32,783 bases of DNA, taken from NCBI GenBank assembly GCA_023265365.1, contig JAHFTY010000018.1, positions 1-32,783 of the forward strand. Direction: 5' to 3'. The position numbers and the translations under genes were made by a program. Positions 15,278-21,894 of the stretch are shown piece by piece. Numbering within the stretch: the stretch's first letter is position 1; each line of letters starts with the position of its first letter. The stretch comes from Acidobacteriota bacterium (GTDB lineage: Bacteria > Acidobacteriota > Terriglobia > 20CM-2-55-15). The notes beneath the pieces are model-generated. The model made no database searches, was not told the DNA's origin, and saw nothing but the letters and a program-made list of their open reading frames with translations.

Positions 15278-18200
15278 ATGACATCAAAAGCATTCAGAAG
15301 TCTTCTGGGTATGATGGTTCTTTGTGCAGTGGTGATCACGCCTGCATATAGTCAGCTTTCCTCCGGCACCGTACTCGGTTCCGTTGCCGACGCCAGCGGA
15401 GCGGTGATTCCGGGCGTTTCGCTGACGGCAACCAATTCCGCAATCGGGTTGACGCGTACCGTCATCACGAATGAGAGCGGCAACTACCGCATCGACCAAT
15501 TGCCCCTTGGAACCTACAACGTCACGGTGGAGCTGACTGGTTTCAAGAAGGAAGTCCGGAACAACATCAAAGTCGACATCGACGCACGCGTTCGTCTGGA
15601 CTTCGTTCTGAACCCCGGTGACGTGTCCGAGGTTATCGAAGTGACGTCGGCCGCTCCCCTGGTGCAGACGGACGATTCGTCGGTCGGCCAGGTTGTGGAT
15701 GAACGGAAAATCATCACGATGCCGCTGAATGGCCGCGACTTTTCGCAGTTGGCGTATATCGTGCCCGGCGCTTTCGCTCCGCGTCCGGGAAGTTCGCTCG
15801 GCGATCGCGGCGGATTCTCCGTCGCCGGACTGAGCGAGAACACGAACCAGTTCCTGCTCGACGGCGTGAACAACAACGGAACCGGTACGATGGAAATCGC
15901 GGCCCGCATCAATGTGGATGCAGTCGGCGAGTTCAAGGTGCAGACCAGCACTTACGCTGCCCAGTATGGACGTTATGCCGGCGCGCAGGTCGACGTGGTG
16001 ACGAAGTCGGGGACCAACAAGCTTCATGGAACGACGTTCGCCTTCACGCGCAACGACAACCTCGATGCCCGGAACGTCTTCGATCCGTGGCCGGTCAAGC
16101 ACCTGCCTGAATTCAAGCGTCACCAGTACGGCGCGACCGTCGGCGGGCCGATCGTGAAGGATAAGATCTTCTTCTTTGCCGGATATCAGGGCCAGCGGCA
16201 GACCAAATTCCAGACGACCGCTCCGACAGTGCCGATGCCGGAATTCTGGTCGGGCGATCTTTCGCGCTACACCGCGCCGATCAGCGATCCCGTTCTTCGC
16301 GCTCAGGGTTTGCCTTGCTCCGCGACCGATGCGCGCGGATGCTTCCCCGGAAACCGCATTCCCGCGAACCGACTGAGTCCCATTGCCCTGAAGTTCCGCC
16401 AGTTCTGGCCGGATCCGACCAAAGGGTTCGGACCGAGCAATTCCACGGCGCTGCTGCCGATTCCGGATAATTTCCATCAGCCGAACGGCCGAATCGACTA
16501 CCGCATCAACGACAAGCACCAGTTCCATGGTTCGTACAATTTCTACAACAACAACCTCATGGAATGGGCCATTGCGGGACGGCCGGAAGTACCGGGCTTC
16601 ATGACTCGCGGAAGAATCAAGTCTCAGAGTCTCTCGTTGAACGAGGTATGGACCGTCTCCCAGCAGATGATCAACGAGTTCCGCGCGGGTTTTGGGCGCG
16701 TGCGGCGCGTCCGGTTCCAGGAGAATCCGAACACCAATTTCAACGCGCAATTCGGCATTCCGGGAACTGCGGCGGATATCGACCCGATCGCCTGGGGAGT
16801 CCCGAGAGTGTCGATCACCGGGTTTGCGACGATCGGTGACGCCACCAACATGCCCCAGCCGCGAACGGACCAGACGTTCAACTTCAGCGACAACATCTCC
16901 ATTTTCCGCGGCAGCCACGCGTTCAAGTTTGGCGCCGACTACTACCTCCAGCAGATGAACCTGATCATGATCAACCATGGCCGCGGCACGTTCTCGTTCA
17001 CCGGCGGATCGGCCGCGGACGTCACGGCGGGCCGCGCATCCGGAAATGCGTTCGCGGATTTCCTGCTCGGCATCCCGGCCACGAGCGATCGGCAGGTACC
17101 CCTGGGGGCGATCAGCGATCATCCGCGCCGGACGTCGATCAACGCATTCTTCCAGGACGACTGGAAAGTCACCAAGAAACTGACCCTGAACATCGGTGTA
17201 CGTTATGAAGCCCTGGGCCGCATCCGCGAGAAGTACGACAAACTCGCCGCCTTCGATCCCACGGTCGCCGGGGGCAAGGGCGGACTGCGGGTCGTCGGCA
17301 ACAACCCGCGGTTCACCGAGACCATCGCGGCGTTCACGAAACTGTTCCCGAACGTGGCGATCGAACGCGGCGCCAAGGGACTCTACAAGAACGACTACAA
17401 CAACTTCGCGCCCCGCCTGGGATTTGCCTATGCGCCGTTTGGCGGGTCCAAGACCGTCATGCGCGGTGCGTACGGCATCTTCTACCAGATCGACGACCTT
17501 TGCTTCTGCGGCTACTACACCAACGCCCCGTTTGCCATCTCCCAACGCTTCACCATTGCCAACGGAATCACGCTCGCCGATCCGTGGCGGGCCACGGCCG
17601 GCGGCGCTTTGAACATGCCGGCGATCGATCCGAACGTGGCAACGCAGTACTACCAGCAATGGAGCTACGGCATTCAGCAGGAAATCCCCGGATCGATCGT
17701 GGTCGACCTCACCTACCAGGGTAAGCGCGGTCTGAAGCTGACACGCACTCGAGACATCAACCAGCCACTCGACCGGACGACGGGCGTCCGTCCCTTCCCG
17801 CTGTTCGGCCGGACTTCGTATGAAGAAAACTCCGCAAGCTCGATCTACCACGGCCTGAATACGCGCATCGAGAAGCGGAACTCGAGCGGAACGAGTTTCC
17901 TCTTATCGCACACCTACGGAAAACTGATCGACGACGGTTCCGGTTCTCCGCAGGACAGCTACAACCTGCGCGCCGAACGCGCTTTGTCGGGCGACGACGT
18001 CCGCCATCGCTTCAACCTCAGCTACATTCTGCCGCTTCCTTTCGGTCACGGCCGCAAGCTGGGAGCGAACACGACTGGGGCAGTGAATGAAGTGATCAGC
18101 GGATGGGAGTTTTCCGGAAACATCCGGGCCAACACCGGCAGTCCTTATTCGCCGTCCATTTCCGTCGATCAGAGTGGAACCGGGAATACCTGGGATCGCG

Positions 18201-18532
18201 CGAACCTCGTCGGAAACCCCGTCAAGGACAACCCCCTCTCTTCCGAGTGGTGGAACAAATCGGCGTTCGCCCTTCCGGCTGCGAAAACATTCGGAAATGC
18301 AGGCCGAAATATCCTCACCGGCCCGGGCGCGCAAAGCGTCGACCTGGCCGTCCTGAAGAAAGTGCAGTTCAAGGAGAGCCAGCAGGTGCAATTGAGATTC
18401 GAGTTCTTCAACCTGCTGAATCACCCGAACTACGCGATTCCGGTCAGCACGACCAACAGCGCATCTTTCGGCGCGATCTCCTCCGCGGGTTCCGCTCGCG
18501 AGATCCAGATCGGCCTGAAGTACTTGTTCTAA
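15278..18532 (+). CDS. TonB-dependent receptor, Oar type, with carboxypeptidase-regulatory-like domain
   Basis: This outer-membrane receptor has 1084 residues. The signal peptide (SLLGMMVLCAVVITPAYSQ) is followed by a carboxypeptidase-regulatory-like domain at about 28-110 (SVADASGAVIPGVSLTATN, NESGNYRIDQLPLGTYNVTVELTGF). A plug domain follows (EVTSAAPLVQTDDSSVGQVVDERKIITMPLNGRDFSQLAYIVPG), then a large beta-barrel ending in REIQIGLKYLF. This architecture is massively expanded in Acidobacteriota. The likely role is energised uptake of large organics, or adhesion and export as proposed for Myxococcus Oar. The ORF track adds 48 spurious residues; ATG 15278 has GGAG 7 nt upstream and begins the signal peptide. 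A hairpin terminator follows the stop. No dedicated SusD-like partner is present. Confidence 0.94.
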   Translation: MTSKAFRSLLGMMVLCAVVITPAYSQLSSGTVLGSVADASGAVIPGVSLTATNSAIGLTRTVITNESGNYRIDQLPLGTYNVTVELTGFKKEVRNNIKVDIDARVRLDFVLNPGDVSEVIEVTSAAPLVQTDDSSVGQVVDERKIITMPLNGRDFSQLAYIVPGAFAPRPGSSLGDRGGFSVAGLSENTNQFLLDGVNNNGTGTMEIAARINVDAVGEFKVQTSTYAAQYGRYAGAQVDVVTKSGTNKLHGTTFAFTRNDNLDARNVFDPWPVKHLPEFKRHQYGATVGGPIVKDKIFFFAGYQGQRQTKFQTTAPTVPMPEFWSGDLSRYTAPISDPVLRAQGLPCSATDARGCFPGNRIPANRLSPIALKFRQFWPDPTKGFGPSNSTALLPIPDNFHQPNGRIDYRINDKHQFHGSYNFYNNNLMEWAIAGRPEVPGFMTRGRIKSQSLSLNEVWTVSQQMINEFRAGFGRVRRVRFQENPNTNFNAQFGIPGTAADIDPIAWGVPRVSITGFATIGDATNMPQPRTDQTFNFSDNISIFRGSHAFKFGADYYLQQMNLIMINHGRGTFSFTGGSAADVTAGRASGNAFADFLLGIPATSDRQVPLGAISDHPRRTSINAFFQDDWKVTKKLTLNIGVRYEALGRIREKYDKLAAFDPTVAGGKGGLRVVGNNPRFTETIAAFTKLFPNVAIERGAKGLYKNDYNNFAPRLGFAYAPFGGSKTVMRGAYGIFYQIDDLCFCGYYTNAPFAISQRFTIANGITLADPWRATAGGALNMPAIDPNVATQYYQQWSYGIQQEIPGSIVVDLTYQGKRGLKLTRTRDINQPLDRTTGVRPFPLFGRTSYEENSASSIYHGLNTRIEKRNSSGTSFLLSHTYGKLIDDGSGSPQDSYNLRAERALSGDDVRHRFNLSYILPLPFGHGRKLGANTTGAVNEVISGWEFSGNIRANTGSPYSPSISVDQSGTGNTWDRANLVGNPVKDNPLSSEWWNKSAFALPAAKTFGNAGRNILTGPGAQSVDLAVLKKVQFKESQQVQLRFEFFNLLNHPNYAIPVSTTNSASFGAISSAGSAREIQIGLKYLF

Positions 18533-18538
18533 GAAAAC

Positions 18539-18586
18539 GATTCCCCTTCTCATCCCGAGGAGGGGAATCCTACGGTTTCGTTTTTC
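18539..18586 (+). terminator. Hairpin terminator after the TonB receptor gene
   Basis: GATTCCCCT (18539-18547) pairs with AGGGGAATC (18561-18569), with a 13-base loop, followed after a short gap by a T-rich stretch (GTTTCGTTTTTCTT). It lies 7 bases past the stop codon. The T-run is displaced, so efficiency is uncertain. Confidence 0.5.
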
Positions 18587-18617
18587 TTGAACAGCACCAC
18601 CCCGGCGCTTCGCGCCA
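18587..18617 (+). repeat. Dispersed hairpin repeat, truncated copy
   Basis: Thirty-one bases starting TTGAACAGCACCACCCCGGC are identical to the left end of the copy at 10329. The copy then breaks off into the region that holds the GGGTCAGA hairpin. Confidence 0.7.
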
Positions 18618-18628
18618 ACGATAATTCT

Positions 18629-18711
18629 GGGTCAGACACCTCGGCGCCCATTTTCGGTGGGGTCAGACCCTTGCTCCGAATTGTGAAAATTGGCGCCGAG
18701 GTATCTGACCC
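18629..18711. repeat. Long imperfect hairpin, REP-like, GGGTCAGA arms
   Basis: GGGTCAGACACCTCGGCGCC + CATTTTC (18629-18655) pairs with GAAAATTGGCGCCGAGGTATCTGACCC (18685-18711), with 25 of 27 positions complementary. The loop itself contains GGGTCAGACCC. Sequences of this kind occur around IS200-like REP-associated transposases in other genomes (recalled, not searched); no transposase gene is present here. Confidence 0.65.
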
Positions 18712-18760
18712 ACTTCTGCCACGGGCTGCTAAACCACGTTTTACCCTCCTCGAGGCTTTG

Positions 18761-18893
18761 CACAAAAAGTCGCAGGACGAGAAACAACTCAGATGTCTCC
18801 TCGTTGAGGCACCGCTGTCCCAATGAAGCGAAATCGAGGAAAAGCGTTTTCCCCTCCTCGACGAGGAGGGGTGGCGCGAAGCGCCGGGGTGGT
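18761..18893 (-). repeat. Dispersed hairpin repeat, long copy (minus orientation)
   Basis: Read on the minus strand it has ACCACCCCGGCGCTTCGCGCCACCCCTCC..., the strong hairpin CCCCTCCTCG-A-CGAGGAGGGG, the CGCTTCATTGGGACAGC tail shared with the copy at 10329, and a distal TCGTCCTGCGACTTTTTGTG shared with the copy at 21049-21104. Confidence 0.75.
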
Positions 18894-18919
18894 CAGCGTC
18901 GAACGAAATTCGACCTCAC

Positions 18920-20392
18920 CTAATAGAATTTGCTCGTTCGCGCCGCCCCCGTGTAATCCACATAAACCACTTTGACATCCGTGTAGAAATCGAGAACCGT
19001 CGGCCCCTGCTCCCGCTCGCCGACTCCCGACGATTTCACGCCTCCGAACGGAATCTGGGCCTCGCCGCCGACCGTGGGTGAATTGACGTGCACCATTCCG
19101 GTTTCGATCCGTTCGCAGAAATCGAAAATCTTTCCGGCATCGTTCGTGTATATCGATGACGTCAGTCCATACTCGGATGCGTTCGCATACCGGAGCGCTT
19201 CGTCGTAGTCCCCGGCTCGAATCACAGAAAGAACAGGCCCGAAAATCTCTTCGCGGGCGATGCGAAATTCCGGCTTCACGCCGTCGAAGATTGTCGGCTG
19301 AACGTAATATCCCCGCGGGACTCCAGGCGGCCGGCCGCCACCCGTCACAACCCGTGCGCCTTCTTTTTTTCCGGTCTCGACGTAATGTTCGACCGTCTTC
19401 ATTTGAGATTCGCTCACGAGCGGACCCATCTGAACTTCCGGGTCGAGGCCGTTTCCAACCTTCCACTTCGAAACGCGTTCGGTCATTTTCTGAACGACCT
19501 CATCCGCAATCGACGCCTGCAGAATGGCGCGGCTGGTCGCCGTGCACCGCTGTCCGGTCGATCCGAACGCGCCGGACACAATACCGTCCGCAGCAAGATC
19601 CAGATCCGCGTCTTCAAGGACGACAACAGGGTTCTTGCCTCCCATCTCACACTGCGCCTTGATTCCGCGGCTGGCGCAGGTTGTATAGATCGCTGTGCCG
19701 TTCTCGGACGAACCCGTGAAGGAGATGCCGCGAATGCGGCGGTCGTGCATGAGAAGGTCACCCACATCGGAACTTGAACCGACCAGAAGATTCAGCACGC
19801 CTGCCGGAATTCCGGCGCGTTCGAAGATCTCCACCAGTCTTGCCGCGGTCAGAGGCGTGGTGGACGACGGCTTGAACACCACCGTGTTCCCCGCAACAAG
19901 CGCGGGAGCGATCTTCCACGCCGGGATCGCGATCGGGAAATTCCACGGCGTGATCAGGGCAACCACGCCGAGGGGGTGGCGCATGGTGTACGCGAAGTTT
20001 CGCGGCAGTTCGGAGGGGATGGTCACACCGCCAACCCGGCGGGACTGGCCGGCCGTATAGTTGAGCACGTTGTAGGCTCGATAGACTTCTCCTTTTGCAT
20101 CCGTGAAGGTCTTTCCTTCTTCCTGAGTCAGCAGACGCGCCACGTCATCCATTTCGGCCTTGAGAATGTCGCCGGCCCGCTCCACGATTTCGCCGCGTTT
20201 CGGCGCAGGGGTTCGGGCCCAGCCTTCGAGCGCCTGTTCGGCCGCTTCGATGGCGTTCGCGGCGTGACGCGCGGAGGCAAGCCGGCCTTTGCCGAGAATT
20301 TCATCGAGGTTTGCCGGATTCCGGACTTCGACTTCTCTGCCCTCACGCAGAGTCAGCCATTCCCCGCGGATGTAATTACGCACTTCAAGCAT
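18920..20392 (-). CDS. NAD(P)-dependent aldehyde dehydrogenase
   Basis: This is a cytoplasmic ALDH-superfamily enzyme oxidising an aldehyde or semialdehyde to the acid. Catalytic residues are visible: N151 (TPWNFPIAIPAWK), K174 (VFKPSSTTP), E249 (QCEMGGKNP) and nucleophile C283 (GSTGQRCTATSR). The length of 490 residues is standard. Sequence style is close to 2-oxoglutarate-semialdehyde and succinate-semialdehyde dehydrogenases, but substrate cannot be fixed. Its start overlaps the end of the upstream HAD phosphatase gene by 8 bp, so the two are coupled, and both probably follow the MlaF-like ATPase gene in one leftward operon. Downstream lies the repeat block at 18587-18893. Confidence 0.93.
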   Translation of the reverse strand: MLEVRNYIRGEWLTLREGREVEVRNPANLDEILGKGRLASARHAANAIEAAEQALEGWARTPAPKRGEIVERAGDILKAEMDDVARLLTQEEGKTFTDAKGEVYRAYNVLNYTAGQSRRVGGVTIPSELPRNFAYTMRHPLGVVALITPWNFPIAIPAWKIAPALVAGNTVVFKPSSTTPLTAARLVEIFERAGIPAGVLNLLVGSSSDVGDLLMHDRRIRGISFTGSSENGTAIYTTCASRGIKAQCEMGGKNPVVVLEDADLDLAADGIVSGAFGSTGQRCTATSRAILQASIADEVVQKMTERVSKWKVGNGLDPEVQMGPLVSESQMKTVEHYVETGKKEGARVVTGGGRPPGVPRGYYVQPTIFDGVKPEFRIAREEIFGPVLSVIRAGDYDEALRYANASEYGLTSSIYTNDAGKIFDFCERIETGMVHVNSPTVGGEAQIPFGGVKSSGVGEREQGPTVLDFYTDVKVVYVDYTGAARTSKFY

Positions 20393-21026
20393 GGATCAAC
20401 GCCTCCAACTCAGGAAAATTGTCGATCAGATAATCCGGCGGATGCTCTCTGAAACTCTTCGTCGAGTAGCCGTAGGTCACGCCGCAGGTCGTCACGCCGG
20501 CGTTGCGGCCGGTGAGAACGTCCACCGAAGAATCGCCGATCATCCATGTCTTTTCACGGTTGCCGTTTGTGTCGGACAGAATGCGATAGATGCCCACCGG
20601 ATCCGGCTTCTTGTGATCAAAGCTGTTGCCGCCATACACAGCCGCGAAATGACGATAAATCCCCAGGCCATCCAGCATCGCGCAACTGAAGTGCACAGGC
20701 TTGTTGGTGAGCACGGCGAGTTTACAGTCCCGCAAGCGGTCCAGCGTTTCCGGGACGCCGGGATAAAGATCGGACTCATCCAACATGTGCGCGCGATAGT
20801 ACGACAAAAACAACTGGAGGCCGTCCTGCACATTGGCTTCGGTATTCTTTTCGGCGAGCGCCCGGCGAATCAACATCAACGCGCCGTCTCCGATGAAGCG
20901 CGCGATCTCCTCTTCGGTCAAACAGGGCAGATCGTACCGGTACCGGACGTAATTGACGGACGCCGTCAAGTCCTTCTTGGAATCGACGAGCGTCCCGTCA
21001 AGATCGAATATGAGAACAGGCTTCAT
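20385..21026 (-). CDS. HAD-family hydrolase, phosphoglycolate phosphatase-like
   Basis: This 213-residue cytoplasmic phosphatase belongs to HAD subfamily I with an alpha-helical cap. Motif I is FDLDGTLVDS with the nucleophile and acid aspartates (D8 and D10), motif II is LTNKP, motif III is the lysine in KKPDPVG, and motif IV is MIGDSSVDVLTGRNAG. It closely resembles Gph, which salvages 2-phosphoglycolate from DNA 3'-end repair, although related pyrophosphatases share these motifs. It overlaps the aldehyde dehydrogenase gene by 8 bp. A truncated copy of the dispersed repeat lies just before its start, and TATCTT sits 9 nt before the ATG. Confidence 0.87.
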   Translation of the reverse strand: MKPVLIFDLDGTLVDSKKDLTASVNYVRYRYDLPCLTEEEIARFIGDGALMLIRRALAEKNTEANVQDGLQLFLSYYRAHMLDESDLYPGVPETLDRLRDCKLAVLTNKPVHFSCAMLDGLGIYRHFAAVYGGNSFDHKKPDPVGIYRILSDTNGNREKTWMIGDSSVDVLTGRNAGVTTCGVTYGYSTKSFREHPPDYLIDNFPELEALIHA

Positions 21027-21035
21027 GCAAAGCCA

Positions 21036-21041
21036 AAGATA
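21036..21041 (-). promoter_or_regulatory. Candidate -10 element of the HAD/ALDH genes (leaderless type)
   Basis: TATCTT on the minus strand lies 9 nt before the HAD ATG at 21026, beside the truncated repeat copy. It would give the HAD and aldehyde dehydrogenase genes a promoter separate from the ATPase gene. Confidence 0.3.
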
Positions 21042-21048
21042 CTATCAC

Positions 21049-21104
21049 CACCACCCCGGCGCTTCGTTGCCACACAAAAAGTCGCAGGACGAGAAAACAA
21101 CTCA
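21049..21104 (+). repeat. Dispersed hairpin repeat, truncated hybrid copy
   Basis: CACCACCCCGGCGCTTCG joins directly to CACACAAAAAGTCGCAGGACGAGAAAACAACTCA. The second part matches the distal end of the copy at 18761, so the middle of the element, including the strong hairpin, has been lost. Its last bases supply the stop codon of the ATPase gene. Confidence 0.65.
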
Positions 21105-21872
21105 TACATGAAGTTTGCTGTCTTTCTGAAAGCGGATGAGGTCCTCTTCCACGAACTCCCGGACGACCGGATGATCGGAACCGTAGAGTTCCTTCATCGT
21201 GCCGTTGAAAACAAATTTGCCGTCGTGTAACAGCGCCACGTGATCCGCCACTTTTTCAGCACAGTTAGCGATATCGTGGGTCACCACCATCTGCGTCATG
21301 CCGAGTTGCGTCTGCATTTTGCGGATCAGCTTGTTGATGGTCTGCGACATCAGCGGATCGACCATGGTTGTCGGCTCGTCGTAAAGCATGCCCAGCGGTT
21401 CGGCCGCCAGTCCGCGGGCGATTGCGACGGCGCGCTTCATGCCGGTGCTGAGTTCGGCAGGCATCAGGTCTGAGAGGTCGGCAATTTCGACGAGGTCGAG
21501 TTTCTCGGCCACGCGTCTGTCGAGTTCTTCTTCGTCGAGTCCGAGGTCGATGAGCGGAAAGGCGACGTTTTCCCAAATGGACAGCGAGTCGAAGAGGGCG
21601 CCGGACTGGAAGACGAGTTGGAGTTTTTTTCTCACTTGAGTCAGTCCGGTTTCATTCATCGTCGTGATTTCCTGGCCGTCGATCAGAATTTGGCCGGAGT
21701 CCGGTCTCAACAGGCCGACCGCGTGGGTGAGCGTCACGGTTTTTCCGACGCCGCTCGGCCCGAGAATGGCGAAAGTTTCGCCTTTTTCGACACCGAAGGA
21801 AACGCCGTCGAGCACCTTGCGTCCATCGTCGAATGTCTTGTGGACGTCGATGAATTCGATGAAATACGACAT
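21102..21872 (-). CDS. ABC transporter ATPase, MlaF/Ttg2A-like
   Basis: This 256-residue cytoplasmic ATPase has Walker A GPSGVGKT (38-45), a Q-loop in LQLVFQSGALFDSLSIWENVAFPL, a signature region reading LSTGMKRAVAIARGLA, Walker B MLYDEPTTMVDP and a switch histidine in VVTHDIAN. The FQSGALFDS...ENV and LSxGM...RA patterns match the MlaF group, which powers MCE-type lipid transport across the envelope. The usual LSGGM is LSTGM here. No MlaE permease or MCE protein is present in the window, so partners are elsewhere. It is divergent from the amino-acid-type ABC fusion with only 22 bp between start codons. The stop codon lies within a repeat copy. Confidence 0.85.
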   Translation of the reverse strand: MSYFIEFIDVHKTFDDGRKVLDGVSFGVEKGETFAILGPSGVGKTVTLTHAVGLLRPDSGQILIDGQEITTMNETGLTQVRKKLQLVFQSGALFDSLSIWENVAFPLIDLGLDEEELDRRVAEKLDLVEIADLSDLMPAELSTGMKRAVAIARGLAAEPLGMLYDEPTTMVDPLMSQTINKLIRKMQTQLGMTQMVVTHDIANCAEKVADHVALLHDGKFVFNGTMKELYGSDHPVVREFVEEDLIRFQKDSKLHV

Positions 21873-21877
21873 GGCCT

Positions 21878-21887
21878 ATTGTAGATT
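21878..21887. promoter_or_regulatory. Two overlapping back-to-back -10 candidates in a 22-bp divergent gap
   Basis: TACAAT on the minus strand (21878-21883) lies 5 nt before the ATPase ATG. TAGATT on the plus strand (21882-21887) lies 7 nt before the ABC fusion ATG. They overlap by two bases, and neither gene has a Shine-Dalgarno, so both could be leaderless and compete for polymerase. Confidence 0.4.
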
Positions 21888-21894
21888 CACGACC

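Larger units (their letters stand above)
18533..18919. other. Gene-free region of 387 bp made of repeats
   Basis: No gene is supported between the TonB receptor stop and the aldehyde dehydrogenase stop. The region is a terminator hairpin, a truncated plus-strand copy of the dispersed repeat, a long GGGTCAGA hairpin, and a long minus-strand copy of the dispersed repeat, in that order. The two gene ends converge on it. Confidence 0.75.

Noticed and set aside
15284-17851. 855-residue open frame antisense to the TonB receptor gene
   Set aside because: It mirrors the receptor's GC-rich third codon positions, resembles no family, and the receptor on the other strand is unmistakable. The same holds for the frames antisense to argS (1362-3245), the first response regulator (6965-8446) and the diguanylate cyclase (23587-25068).
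10254-21104. Possible CRISPR-like array in the repeated sequences
   Set aside because: Copies are far apart, in both orientations, palindromic and of unequal length; there is no regular spacing and there are no cas genes.
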